From Clonostachys chloroleuca (Eukaryota; Ascomycota; Sordariomycetes; Hypocreales; Bionectriaceae): a DNA stretch of 64,000 bases. The stretch's first letter is position 1; the number at the start of each line of letters is the position of its first letter. Of this stretch, positions 1-11,820 are shown one piece after another. The notes below the pieces were generated by a model, which did no database searches, had not been told where the DNA came from, and saw only the letters and a list, made by a program, of their open reading frames with translations. The translations under genes were made by a program, and so were the position numbers. Location: contig JBANAY010000001.1 of assembly GCA_037952775.1 (NCBI GenBank), positions 310,001 through 374,000 on the forward strand, read 5' to 3'.

Positions 1-926
1 AGAGTTCTTTGCCGTGTGAGCCCAGCAGATACCACGCTTGTTCCCCTCATCGCAGCAAACGGGGGTCTCAAGACCGAGCTCCTCGTACGCCTTCCACCCG
101 ACGCCTAAGAAGAAGGTCAGTGTCTGTAACGGCATGGGGACTGAAGTAGATATGAGAGGGAGCGACATACTTTGCATAGGCCACTGGAAGGGTGGGAAAG
201 GGGCTTGAATGGAGTCACCGGTATAATAGGAGGCATCCCAAGTGTAGCCGTTCTCTCTTACAAGCTGGTGGCTAGGCTCGGTAAGGAATAGGGACTAATA
301 AATTGAAGTTAGAATGAAGGATCTCATTGACAGGGGGTTCCTGTGCGAGAACGGCCAAGGTACAGCACTCGCCTTGCCGAAAGCGGGCCCAAAGTTCTCC
401 CAGTCCCATATGTCAGACGTGTTATCAAACTCGGGGCTTCCAAGTCGCGTCCACTCGTCATAATCGTACCTGGAGCCACGATCCAAGAACTGACCATTGA
501 CGGCGGATCCCCCACCAACAGTCATGCCTAAGACGACGGTAGCAGAGCGATTGTTGACACTGCAACGGGAGGGGAGCTTATGACGAGGCGGTTGGCACCA
601 CGGCCGTCCTCGGGCGGGTCGAAATAGCCAACAGTCCCCTCAATCTTGCCATACTCGATCACCAGTACGGACTCTAGTATTCCATATAAATACTCTACCC
701 ATGATCCATTATCTCAAAGGGAGCATTCACAAACTCACTCTGGGGAAAGGCGGCCGAAACTCGGCGGGACAACAGTCAGGCCGGCAGTACCACCACCAAC
801 GATGACAAAGTCATACTCCTGCGAGCTGGTGGCATGCCTCTTGGTAAAAGCGCGAGCACTGCTAGGAGAGGCCTCGACCACACCAAGAATGGGCGCGCCA
901 ACAGATAAAGCCTTGGTGAGATGCAT
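1..926 (-). pseudogene. GMC-family FAD oxidoreductase, 5' part, frame-disrupted and cut by window edge
   Basis: The minus strand from an ATG at 926 encodes a short hydrophobic leader, then YDFVIVGGGTAGLTV, the dinucleotide-binding motif of glucose-methanol-choline oxidoreductases (FAD-dependent oxidation of alcohols or sugars, often secreted). Further pieces follow in family order: VLVIEYG with the flavin-proximal acidic residue (about 660-690), GGGSAVNGQFLDRGSRYDYD (about 460-530), NGYTWDASYYTGDS (about 210-260) and GVGWKAYEELGLETP (about 60-110). An intron near 115-175 joins the last two pieces cleanly. Two joins do not work. Near 690-750 no GT-AG pair keeps frame. Near 545-575 the reading frame shifts between RLVISSPP and NNRSATVV with no usable intron. 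I therefore call it a probable pseudogene or a sequence with indel errors. Family assignment is firm; functionality is doubtful. The 3' half lies outside the window. Confidence 0.72.
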
Positions 927-1374
927 CTTTTGATAAGCGCAAAGCTAATATATGTGTTATGTGGAGAGAATAAACCCCTAATGCACAAGGATGCTAAATG
1001 ATGGTTCCCTCAATGGAACAGTACTCAAAGCACCTGCCTAATTAGAAAATCAGCTGATTCTTTTCGCTATGGAAGAGAACCTCCGAAAGGCTCTGTTCTC
1101 TTTGTTATAGGCTAAATACTAACTAAAATTCATTCCATGTGGGAGGGCCATCTCATTATGTCGCAGCCAAGACGTCTGACTGCAGAGAACCAAGCAGCAG
1201 AAGTCATGTCTGTTAGTTTCCTCTGCCACTGGTCTACTCGTGATGTGGCATTTTCTAGATATTAGTTGGCAACTTCTTGTCAAACCGAACTCATCGAACT
1301 GGGGATGTTTAGAAGCATGGTTGGAAATATGCGAGTCTGCTTATTACTTAGAACGAATCTTCAAATTAAACTAA
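927..1374. other. Intergenic, GMC upstream region
   Basis: This 448-base spacer lies between the start of the GMC gene and the 3' end of the rhodopsin-like gene, both on the minus strand. It would hold the GMC promoter. I see no ORF, RNA gene or repeat that I can support. Confidence 0.5.
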
Positions 1375-2647
1375 TTACCACTCTTCATCCTTTCGTTGTT
1401 TTGTCGAAACCACAGGTCCTTTCCACAGCGGAGGCTGACTCCCGTTATGATCACTATGGTCATCCGGATTGGACTGCAGCTCTACACCGTCGTCGCGCAT
1501 GAAGGTGGTAAGACTGAATGGGCCCCTCCGCGATCGTTTGGATGACGAGAATTGACCGATGGTGGCAGGCGGCGATTGAACTGGGTCCACGAGTTCCGTG
1601 GGGCCGGACCACGAGATCCCAAGCGAATTCCCGATTGTTCGTAGAAGGGGACGAAGGGTGGCGAGGCTTCCTGCTGTGATGGCGAGGCCCTGCTCGGTAG
1701 TCGACCAGATTGCAATGTCGAGAGTGGCCCCTTGTGTCTGTTAGCCTTGAAAGGAATGTGAATTGGGGATAGGCTTACAGAGAAAGTCTGGGTTCTTGAA
1801 ATCTTTGATATAAGGGAATCGAACGAGGACAGCGGCACTGGCTCTGTATGGCTGTCAATATACGGCCCTATTCCTTAAGCCCTTGCCGGAGTTACTTACA
1901 CGCATCCCATGGCCATGATAGGGAATAGGGCGAATTTCGTTCTCTTGTTCATGTTGAGCTTCCAGATAATGAACATAGGGAGGAACGCAAAGGTAAAGTC
2001 ACAGATGACGCTGAGGACGCTGTAAAGGTATGTGAGGGCCATGATAACTTCGGGGTCGACACACGTGCCCCCCGAGACATTTTTGTCCCAAAAATACCAC
2101 ACGGGGTTGCACTGAAAGAGCGTGACGAAGAAGAAGACGGCGCCAGTCATGACGGTAATAACCATGACAATATAGATGATCCAGATGTGTAGTCGTTGAA
2201 GCGTGATGCGAAGCAGGAAGCTGCCAATGGATAGTTTTGATGCCATCATTGAGAGACAGTACCATAGATAGCATAACCACCAATACTTTTCTCGTCCGTT
2301 AGGGAGATTCTTTTTATAGGGGGGCGGAGATTGACAAACTTTGAGCGCAATTTCAATGTCGTGTGGCTGTAAGTCTTTGTGATGTCGCCCAGTGCCAAAA
2401 GCAACGCCTACCAACGCGCATCCAACAAATAATCCAAAATTTATCTGGTATACGGTCAATTAGAGTTGGGTGTCAGACTGCAAGACAAAGAACTTACAAG
2501 AGCAAACAGCATGCACCAATCATCAAATCCAAAACTCTTTACCATAAATAATCGCACATAGCATCGTAAAAGGGTTGAAAAGATTGCAAAGGAAACGAGC
2601 GTGATGCCCACTGCCTGCAGCTCGGGGCCTCGATTTTCGACTGCCAT
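1375..2647 (-). CDS. Fungal rhodopsin-domain integral membrane protein (PTH11/SAT4-like)
   Basis: Four exons on the minus strand (2498-2647, 1900-2444, 1779-1843, 1375-1730) give 1116 bases, a 371-residue protein. Helices are visible in order: VGITLVSFAIFSTLLR, INFGLFVGCALVGVAFG, CYLWYCLSMMASKLSIGSFL, WIIYIVMVITVMTGAVFFF, IMALTYLYSVLSVICDFTFA, and a last one around MAMGCVASAAVLVRFPYI. The family pattern is clear: GFDDW after helix 2, CNPVWYFWD before the fourth loop, and DIAIWSTTEQGLAITAGSLATLRPL near the end, followed by a hydrophilic cytoplasmic tail. Members of this family are seven-helix plasma-membrane proteins proposed to act as receptors; ligands are mostly unknown. The gene looks intact with canonical splice sites. 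The exon 3 to 4 acceptor was chosen at 1731 because it restores the FLWATLDIAIW junction. Confidence 0.88.
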
Positions 2648-5208
2648 TGCTATCTGCCTTGTCCCTGAGCGGAGGCCGGGAGAATCGACATGAGGACGGC
2701 AGGTCTTTGATCTTCGCGGGAGGGTCTGAGATTTATCAAAGAGCGTGGCATGATTTGCGTTTGCCTTGGAGACATGGGTGGTCTAGCCCCCTCGCCCCCC
2801 CCTTGCCCAAGCCTCCTGCCACATAACGAGACGAGATGAATCCACAACAGCATCACACAAGGCTCCGCCCTGCGTTGGAACCTAACATTCCGTGCGAATG
2901 TGGTTGGTGGTGACCTCGGTGAATGAAGTTCGCTTGCCGTCAAGACTCCACAACAAAAACCGCCATGTAACAGTCCGAAGGGGCCAATATCTCGTTGTGG
3001 ATGCCAACTTCTCCACCCCAACGTACCGTCCACGAATGATGTTCGGCAGCTAATTTGGCAAGACGCTTCTACCGTCGACTGGCTCAGGTTGGTACCTGGC
3101 CACGCGGGGAATTTATGCCCAAGCCGTGTGAGCCATGTGTGCAGATCTGTCCCTATCGATCCAGGAAAGGGCCGATCCCATCACTCTGGGTAGGAACTGC
3201 AACCATGCATGCGCATCTAGATGACTCGCGAATGATCGGGCATGTCGAGTCAGGGCATGATGCTGACAGCTTGGGTGTGCAGCGATACGGGACGATGGCG
3301 AAGATGGTTCGATTCCCAAAAGAAGGACAGACTGGGGAACGACTGCTGTTTCTTGACTCTAGTCTGCGCCAACTGAGACAGCCACGGTCGATGATTGAGG
3401 CCAAACCATGCCGCATGGAGTCATTTCCCCGTCACAATCTGGCAGACAAACTCACTAGCCGGGAGTGACCCTTTCGTTTCCGCGCCGAGGTCTCCACGTT
3501 GCCAATGCCACGCCCCCGGTGCATCCGCTAATGCTTCATGTGACAATCTCAGACATTCCATCTGAGAAGCAACACTGCCAACGGAGCTTTTTTCCCTGTG
3601 GCCCATGCCTAGCGTTCCAGTGACTAAATTTGCCGGACTCTCCTGAGCTTGCACACATTCTGGCCGTGACCATCAATAGAGTTCAACATAGTCCAGCCCC
3701 TTGCCATTGCATTAGCTCCGGCTGTTGGCTCCGGCTTGTTAGTTCCATACCAATCTCCACCGAATGCCGAATATGCCCAGTGTTGGGTTTAGATGATGCT
3801 GATCGAAAAGCTGCAGGCTAAATGCCGGCAATTGGGACTGACCAGCGTGTTGGTAGAAATGTGGATGTACAGGGGGATCAACTTGGCACGCAAGGATTAG
3901 TGACATGCTTTTTTTCAGCTAATCATCTCGTCTGCAGGTCCAAGGCGTAGTTACTAGTCAGTAGGTGGCGTGCAAAGATCTGCGCCGGTATTTGTTACCA
4001 AATCACTCACATCGAACCCGGTTTCTCGGACACATTGAGTGAGAGATGGTCGTACAGTCTGAGCCGGATTTGGCGGAAATGCCCCCCGGGTTGATCTGCA
4101 GTGTGGTGCTCCAATGGACTGGTTATGATGGTGCTTGGCATCATTTTCAATGTCGCCAACGCCAATCTTTGCCCCATGCGAAGGAACGAAATTGCTGCGG
4201 ATATTGGTTTTGTTGGCAGAAGTCACATGATCACCCACGTGGTACAATTTGCCTACCCTATAGCTCTACACGATCATTGAAGTCATTGATATTACTCTTG
4301 CTAGTAGGCGCTCAATGCAACAAGAACAATGAATACGTCATATAGTTGCATTACTAAAATTTGTATCATATTATTCATTTTTTTTTTAAGGTTTCTAATC
4401 AGATCCTTCGATCTCCGTTATCCGGCGTCCTATTTTTGTCCGCAATAGGAACCCACCAGCAGAGCTTCGATAAGAGCACACGCAAGACACATATTTCCCC
4501 TAGTCTAATGACACTATACTTTTCATCATTGATCTAGTAGTATGCGAAAGGTGGTTCAATAAAAGGTAACATGAGTATTATAATTGAAAGCATCTAGGCT
4601 ATGGTGTAGGAGATAGCTTGGGATCCTAGTTTGGGCTGAGGTTATTTTATTTTTATAGTTGATATTAATATCTATTGCTACCTATTCCTGAGTGGTGTAC
4701 ATCAAACAATGTTAAGGTGATCGAGAAGGACGGAGAAGTGCTAGATTAAGCAAGTAAGTATCGTTAAAATCATTCAATTGATTGATTCTGATCGCGACAT
4801 GCCACAATACCAGGAAAGAAGCAGCTGGGGATTTTTACGTTCTTGGGATTGGCTGCTTGCAGGTGGGTTCAGATCTGTCTGTGAGGACTCTAATTGGAAG
4901 TGGCACGATCTAAGTTGATTTGCCGCATGGACAAGGGACTAGGTAATCAAGAATCAATGGTGCTATGAAAGACAAATCATAGTTTTGAGTGAATCGCAGA
5001 AGTAAGGCATTAAAAAGGATGTTGAATATGTGGATTTCTATTCGGGAGACAGAATTCGAGTACAAAGTTAAGACAGCAATGAAAGATGCCAGACCCGACA
5101 TCTTAACACAAAGAATATTTCGGACTCCTATTCGTCCTTGTGTAGACCAAGTCTTGAAAAGTGAAGAGCCTGGAGAACTACAAGGCCAAGGTATAGCTGT
5201 ACTTTAAC
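2648..5208. other. Long intergenic stretch without a supported gene
   Basis: Roughly 2.6 kb between the start of the rhodopsin-like gene and the 3' end of the bZIP gene. Open frames of 60-137 codons occur on both strands (for example plus 3055-3468) but none shows a recognisable domain, a credible intron chain or sustained protein-like composition. The part from about 4340 to 4760 is AT-rich with a T-run at 4378-4388. I see no tRNA, mobile element or repeat family here. Confidence 0.45.
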
Positions 5209-6302
5209 CTAGAAGAACTCTCCACCTAGCTTATCCCCACGAAGTGCATGCCACCACTGACTCTGCTTGAATAGCTCACCATCCTTTCCACCGATAAGAA
5301 ACCACCACTTCTTCATGAACCATGTCTGTGCCTCCCAGCTTCTAATATCCCATGGTGCTCCGGATCCAATGGGCGAGCCCTCGCGCGGCCTCACCTGGGA
5401 TCCCCAGCAGATGAGGCCATCGTGCTCAATGTCCTTGCACAAGTCGTCTTCGTCAATCATTGGTGGCTCGACAGAGATGGCTTGTATCACACGCTGTCGG
5501 AATGTCCGGGATGGAATGAGATCGATGTAAGGGTGATGCACATGTCGGACCTGCGATATAGTTGGCTGCAAGTCAGCCGTCAAGTGGTGGAATTTTGTCT
5601 GTACAACCGCCTCGGTGAGATCCGGAGTTGCAGATGCAGCGTAGAACGGAGAGATGGTTTCGTCGATGATCAGGTCGTCAAAGTTGATGCCTAGGGCCTC
5701 GGCATTGGCACGGAGAGCGGCCACTGTAGAAAACAGCTTTATGTGGAGGTGATTGGCGTAAGCATTGGGTAGTGATAGGGGATGCGCTTGCATGCCGTTC
5801 TTTGGTACGAGGATCCTATCCGTGCGTACTCCCTGGGCCGTGGTTTTTGGTACGTGCTGCTGGAGCACATCCAGCCCGGCTTTGATGATGTCTTGAATGG
5901 TAATGTTGGACTCGCCCATCCGTGCCTTCACCCATTCTAATTTTTCGGGTTCTATCGTGGCAGCCAATATTTTCATAGCGTCGGCATCGTTAGTGCCGAT
6001 GTTAGGAGGAGGTGATGGGGATCCTTGCCCAGCTGTCCCGCGGGTGGGCTGCTGCGTGATGCTATGGGACTGTGAGGTGTCTGATGATGATGCGTAGTTC
6101 GACTCTATGGCTTGACCGAGATCAGCAGGTCTAGCCCCAGCGGATAAGAGGTTCTCGAGAACCTCCAGGCGTCGCTTCTGTTTCTCTCCTGTAGCTGATC
6201 AGCTCTGAAAGCACCGTCATAGATGGCCTACGTACTGTAACTCTTTTGCGCTCGAAGATTCTGCTGCCTTCTCCGCTCCGAGATTGGCTTGTTAGAGACC
6301 AT
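5209..6302 (-). CDS. bZIP transcription factor with C-terminal DUF3425 domain
   Basis: Two exons (6236-6302 and 5209-6188) make 1047 bases, 348 residues. The start was set at 6302 because the first exon carries the basic region ERRRQQNLRAQKSYRE, interrupted by a 47-base intron within the Tyr-Arg-Glu codons; the leucine-type helix follows (KQKRRLEVLENLL). A Ser/Pro/Gln-rich linker covers about residues 45-95. The remaining two thirds match the fungal DUF3425 type: paired LDVLQ/INFDD helices, a helix ending YAASATPDL, then LIPSRTFRQRVI, EDDLCKDI, DGLICWGSQ, and a C-terminal SWEAQTWFMKKWWFLIGG. Such proteins are nuclear DNA-binding regulators, often next to metabolic clusters. The gene diverges from the aldo-keto reductase, so it may control that gene, itself or both. 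The product looks complete. Confidence 0.88.
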
Positions 6303-6361
6303 GTCGCTCAATGATGTCTGTCGGTAGGCAGCTAGCTAACGTAGTGGATTTGGAGAATGGA

Positions 6362-6498
6362 ATGCTCAACACATCAGTGAGAAACATGCATAAGTCAAAG
6401 ATGTAGGCGGTATCTATGATGCTCAACACATCATTTAAGGGCTCCCCAATGATCCTTGTCCGTATGTGCCCCTCATCTGTAAGATGCTCAACACATCA
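6362..6498 (+). repeat. Three direct copies of a 15-base motif
   Basis: ATGCTCAACACATCA occurs without mismatch at 6362-6376, 6419-6433 and 6484-6498. Start-to-start spacing is 57 and 65 bases, and the flanks differ, so this is not a simple tandem duplication. The repeats sit on the bZIP side of the divergent promoter. They could be binding sites for a dedicated regulator or traces of short insertions; the sequence alone does not decide. Confidence 0.85.
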
Positions 6499-6702
6499 GC
6501 CCGGAGTTGTCGGAACAAATCGTCACTATCTTATTATAGAATGTGGTTCAACCAATCAGGAGGCTTATTTGTAGCTTTGCAGCTCAACCCAGCCCCGCAG
6601 CCATGCTCAATCAAGATGTTAGATCCTTGCCTTGTAGGAATGCCATACTCATGATATCCAGCCTCACCGAGAGACGAGAACATGCTCTATTAGTTGAATT
6701 TC

Positions 6703-6709
6703 TATAAAA
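6703..6709 (+). promoter_or_regulatory. TATA-like element of the aldo-keto reductase
   Basis: TATAAAA about 120 bases upstream of the ATG at 6829. Position is compatible with a fungal core promoter; no start-site data exist. Confidence 0.4.
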
Positions 6710-6828
6710 TCCATGAGGGGATTTGTGTCCGCTGCAATGAATTTCCTAACCATCTCTCTCAACTTTATCTTCTCTCGATTTTGACCAACTGCAACTTAGA
6801 GCCAACTACCACGAGTGCTACAGTCACA

Positions 6829-8055
6829 ATGGAATACACAAGGTAGGCCCTCATCCTAACCTACACAATAATGATCCCAAACTAAGCTAAAAAAACACAG
6901 GCTTGGGAAATCTGGACTCAAGATTTCCAATATCGTTTTTGGAACTATGTCGCTGGGTCGTCCAAATGACCAAATGCCTTGGACAATTGATGCAGATCAA
7001 GCCTTGCCAATCCTCAAGCACGCATTCGATCGAGGCATCAACACATGGGATACCGTGAGTCGCTTCGCTTCATCACTAATCTCATGAGTTTCACAAGCTG
7101 ATTAAAGATAGGCTGATATCTATTCATACGGCGACTCGGAACGCATAGTCGGGCAAGCGCTCAAGACGTACAAAATCCCTCGCGAACGAGTCGTCATTCT
7201 ATCCAAATGCTATGGCGGTACTCCTTTTGAAGGGGAGTTTGATGATCTTTCGGAACAGGAACGACTCGTTCTGATGACACAAAATACCGGACGAATGGTT
7301 AATCGCATCGGACTGTCTCGGAAGCACATCTTTGATGCAGTAGATGCGAGTATAGAGCGTCTAGGGACCTACTTGGATGTTCTCCAGATTCATCGCCTTG
7401 ATCGTGAAGCCCCACGCGAGGAGATAATGAAGGCTCTAAATGATGTTATTGAAAGCGGAAAAGTGCGCTACATTGGCGCAAGCTCAGTAAGATTCTCACT
7501 CCCTTCCTTTCCAGAGGAGATTTAACCTTAGAGTAGATGCACGCCTGGGAGTTCCAAGCCCTAAACAATGTAGCGGAGAAGAATGGCTGGCACAAGTTCG
7601 TTAGCATGCAGGACTACCACAGTCTGTTGCACCGCGAGGAAGAGCGCGAGATGCATTCTTATTGCCGCGATGCCGGTATTGGCATAATCCCCTGGTCTCC
7701 TCTGGCCCGCGGCCTCTTGGCAAGACCATTCAAACCTGATTCAGCCAAAACAGAACGCGAGAAGACGGATTACTACGCACAACTACTTATAGGTCCTACC
7801 ACGGAAGAAGATATTTCGACCATCGGTCGCGTGGAAGAGCTGGCCCAGAAACATGGATGCACGATGGCGCAGGTCAGCCTGGCGTGGTCGTTGAAGAAGG
7901 GAGTGAACCCAATTGTTGGGTTCACGAGCATTGAGAGGGTTGATGAGGCTGTAGAAGCCGTGAAATTACTAAAGGACGGCCTCTTAGATGACGGAGACAT
8001 GTCGTACCTAGAGGAGCCGTATATTCCCAAGGCCGCGCTGGATAGTGCATGGTAG
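6829..8055 (+). CDS. Aldo/keto reductase
   Basis: Four exons (6829-6842, 6901-7054, 7112-7486, 7537-8055) sum to 1062 bases, 353 residues. The very short first exon MEYT-R joins LGKSGLKISNIVFGTMSLG, a standard AKR N terminus. The catalytic tetrad is visible: Asp in WDTADIYSYGDSE, Tyr in the same stretch, Lys in VVILSKCYGG and His in VLQIHRLD. Later landmarks are KVRYIGASS, GIGIIPWSPLARGLL and IVGFTSIERVDEAV for NADPH binding. AKRs of this class reduce aldehydes and ketones to alcohols with NADPH in the cytosol, and fungal members serve toxin, pigment and detoxification pathways; the substrate cannot be named from sequence. It diverges from the bZIP gene. No defects are seen. Confidence 0.92.
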
Positions 8056-8435
8056 AGGGCTTCACTATAATATTGAGGTTTCTAAACTATCAAATTATCT
8101 GAAAAGCAAGTCCAATTGCCCCCCTTTAGTTAGATAGTTCTAGCAGCTAAATCGTTCCAGAGTAGCTGCACTTCTAACAATGATGCACGTTGTGAGCTCC
8201 ATTTGCTATTACATCGTCTGTTGGCAGTAACTTGTGAGGTATTACAAAATAAAAAGAAGGAGGGCACTTGATCTTAGAGCACTCGGAAATAGCGAAGTGG
8301 GGAAAGCACACCAATTCTTCCGACACATTGAACACGTTCCCACATCATTCATCATCATCATCCAGCCCCCTTAATATCCCTTGATCAATTCTCACCCAAC
8401 TCTTTGTTTCCCTTTCTAAACCAAGGACATTCCAT
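8056..8435. other. Intergenic, between aldo-keto reductase and APH-like gene
   Basis: This 380-base spacer contains the 3' region of the reductase and presumably the promoter of the APH-like gene. Only pyrimidine-rich tracts stand out before 8436. No gene or repeat is supported. Confidence 0.4.
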
Positions 8436-9577
8436 ATGGGGCTATCCATTAGTTCCCTGTTTCCATTTAGATGGCGGCTGTGGTTTGGTAAATTACTCTT
8501 TACTCCTATTGCTGAGGGAGTAACAAGGCTCAGCTGGCACCGTGTGGCAAAAGGCCCCCCCTGTGTTACCCTCCCGAGGTTGAGGCTATGCAATACATAG
8601 CTGCCAACACAAATATTCCAATCCCTAAACTCTATAGTACCCATATCCACAATGGGAGACTGTTTATTGAGATGGAATATGTTCCTGGCGAGTCTCTAGC
8701 TGCCGCCTGGAGAGACGGTCACTTGACTTTAGACCAGGATTTGAATATCGCCGCAGAGCTCAAGCAGCATATATCAACTCTGAGGGCCCTTCGTCCCCCG
8801 ACGGATTTAATCTGCTCGGCTTTCCAGAATCCCGCCATGGACTGTCGCATCGGTTCTCGATTCTTCGGACCTATACCCCTGGGTGAATTTCACTCACTCG
8901 CACGAGGAAACTTGTATAGAGATGACTGGCATCTGATAAGCCCTGAGATGGAAGCGACGCACCAAACAAACTACAAGATCTGCTTCGCTCATGTGGATCT
9001 CGCTCCAAGAAACATCATGGTGAAGAACGGAAGAATAGTTGCAATCATAGACTGGGCATTTTCGGGATGGTATCCGGAATACTGGGATTATACCAAGGCA
9101 CACTACATCTGGAATGAGAAATGGTATCAGTTTATTCCCCTAGCTTTCCCTCTCTACGAGAATGAGCTCAAGACGGAAGCAGCCCTTTGGGAAAAGCTAC
9201 CCGATCCTGGAGATGCCAGATGGGCCTCAATTCCAGCATTCAGCCGATCAGGATCAGTCCCTTCGGCCACATGGATGGCTCAAAGAGCAGGCCGAGAGCT
9301 GATTGATCTATGGGCTATACCTAGCTTGCAATCACGCATTATGTAAGTCGATCATGCTCTATTCCTGTACGCATCGCTTTCCTCTTTTCTAACTCTTCTT
9401 CAAGCCCTCAGAAGGTGCACTAGGGCTGACTATCATGCCTCGACGTTCCTTTCACGTTCACAACTCCCTACATTCGTTTTGGATTGTTTAGCGGGGGAGT
9501 TAACCCAACTTGCTGGAAAATGGACAATTGAAAGAGTCCGGATCCATGTAGGACAGATACGAGGTACACTTAAATAA
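8436..9577 (+). CDS. Aminoglycoside phosphotransferase (APH)/choline-kinase-like protein, with a frame break
   Basis: A protein-kinase-fold small-molecule kinase of the fungal APH family. The intact part from 8588 reads AANTNIPIPKLYSTH, FIEMEYVPGESLAAAW, the Brenner-type catalytic loop FAHVDLAPRNIMV (HVDLAPRN) and metal-binding IIDWAFSGWYPEYWDY. An upstream frame from ATG 8436 gives a family-like N terminus ending VAKGPP, but it is one base out of register with the rest. The break lies in or beside a seven-C run at 8555-8561, so either the run lost a base (assembly or real) or translation starts at 8588 and yields a protein missing the first lobe strands. At the 3' end a strong GTAAGT donor after 9342 and a CAG acceptor at 9411 would replace the stop at 9344-9346 and extend the protein to 9577; both ends are possible. 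Substrate unknown. Confidence 0.68.
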
Positions 9578-9734
9578 GACTAGAGCAACAATTGAGACGG
9601 TAATGTCAAAATGTTCCGCACCCTATAGTAGGATAAGTCAAGATACAACTACCCAGATTCCTTTAAGCCTCCTTGCCGACGGTAGACGGAATGGCGTAGG
9701 TTTTTGAATGGCGCAGGTTTTTCCACTTTAACTA

Positions 9735-11787
9735 TCAGAAGCTGTCGAGATCCATGATAAACTCCCAGCCCGTGTCAAAATCTGCCGACACCTCCTCCAT
9801 GTAGGACAAGAAGCCCAAATCTGGCATGTGCTCCATCCCCCACTGTGCCTCCGAATACGCAGAACTTGGTAGCGCCAGATCTTCAGTCGCGGGAATAGAG
9901 TTGGTACCATTCGTCGATGAGAATGGTGGTTCGGCGAGCAAAGCATGACTATCACCCGAATTCGAGTTTGCTACGAAGCTTTGATCAGCCTGAGCGGTCT
10001 GCTCTACGGTTGGGTCGCCTTTTTTGACGACTGTGCCAAAGAACGGAATGCGGACTTCTTCATCCATGCTCGATCTCGACAACAGCACAGTAAGCGTCTT
10101 GCGGCATTGCGACGCGATGCGACAGTTTTCTTGATTCTCCTGGCGTTGCAAGCACCGAACCAAAGACAGCACAGCCTCGATGTCATTCCCATCACTTGAA
10201 GTCCTTGGGCCGGAGGAGCTTGAGCAACCTAGAAGTAAGACAATGGCGCCTGTAAATGCCATAAAATCCACGAGCTTGCACTCAGACGGGCTCGGCTTCT
10301 CCGCGTCATGATGAAGACTCAAGTAGCGCCTCAGCAGTTGTCGTGCAGCCTCCATGCTGGCGGCGCGCAAGATTGAACCGTGCACAGAGTTTTCCTCGGA
10401 ACCGCTGAGGAACGGGAGGTGAATGTAGAGTCGCAGGTGGAAGAAGAAGAGCTGCTGGTGCAGCCGGACATGGATTTCGTCGAAGTCGTGGCCATCGGCT
10501 TGGACCCGGTCAGGAAGCTCCCACCAGATTTCGGGGAAAGACATCGCAAGCTGATTCATCTCCTCGTCCAGTTGCAGTGTCTTGGAGATAGACGCCTTTG
10601 TTCGTGAATGGTTTCGGTCAATGACCTTTCCAGCCATCATTGCACAGCGGATGGTCATGTTCGAATCCACGTAGTCATTTTCGGGCTTCATCTCTAGAAT
10701 TTGCTGATGGTGCAGGTCGACAAAGCCGTACGGCAGCCCGAGGAACATGCTCATCATGCGGTCTGCTTGGTAGATGGACAGCCATAGCCGTCTCTTCGCT
10801 GTTGATCGAAGGCCAGCCTGGTACAGGTCCTTTGGCAGCATCAGCTTCCAGCACCCGTCTCCGGAACAGGATGTCGACATACCGTTAATTGCGCCACCAC
10901 TACTCCTCTGCGATACATCATCCACGATCTTCTAGGCTGGCCCTCATCCGCATAGAGAGTTGCCAACAAGATTAGGCACTCCAAGCCTTCGGCAGTAGAC
11001 ATATACGCCATGTCAGAGATAACAAGGCGGTCGACCAAGGTGTAGATGCTGGACCCATCAAGATCAGAGACGAAAGCGAACGCAATCGCCAACTTCCCCA
11101 GTTCTGAAGGCCGATCGCTCGTGTAGGCTCGCCTAACGAAGTCTGGGAAAGACTCAAGCGCGGCGTCATATATGCCACGAACAGCGATGTGTATTCGAAC
11201 CCACCAGCCTTCGTGCGCCAATGCAACTTTCATGATAGAATCGTAGGACGGTATTCCTGCACGCAGTTTCTCGCATATACTTTGCCCTCGGTCGGGGAAG
11301 AGTGGCTCAGGCAATCTGCTGGATACACGAGATGAGCTGCGGCCACCTGCTGACGAAAGAGACGTACTGCTGTGCCTGGCTAGAGGTGACCGAGATGACG
11401 CACTAGCATCGTCCGTCTTGGAAGATTCGGAGAGCTGTGCTTGCTCGTCAATTCTGCACGTACAACTGTATGCCAACATGGGGGACTCACTCCAGACGGG
11501 CCCAGAACCGCGAGGAAGGGTGCTCTCTGATCTTTGATACTGTTTTCCAGAAGTTCTGGAGCCTGCGGGAGGCCTGGAGGGGACTCGCTGATGCTGTTTG
11601 CAGGAGAGTCGGATTCTGGGCGGCGACGTAACTGCAGTCTCGCGCCATCACCGCTCTGACTTACACATGGTATGCGACGAGACTTGCAATTGAAACATAC
11701 TGAAGCTCCTGGCATCGAGTCACACCGAATCTTTCGACGGCGACCTAGACAAGTGCGCATGAGCTGGCGTGCCGGAGCAGTTGGGCC

Positions 11788-11820
<33 letters not shown>

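Larger units (their letters stand above)
6303..6828. promoter_or_regulatory. Bidirectional promoter region between bZIP and aldo-keto reductase genes
   Basis: This 526-base region separates two divergent starts. It holds three perfect copies of a 15-base direct repeat (listed separately) and a TATA-like TATAAAA at 6703-6709, about 120 bases before the reductase ATG. A palindromic bZIP core such as TGACGTCA is not obvious in it. Assignment as a regulatory region rests on position and the repeats. Confidence 0.55.

Noticed and set aside
3055..3468. 137-codon plus-strand open frame
   Set aside because: No domain, no ATG context or intron support, and overlapping minus-strand frames of similar length; likely chance.
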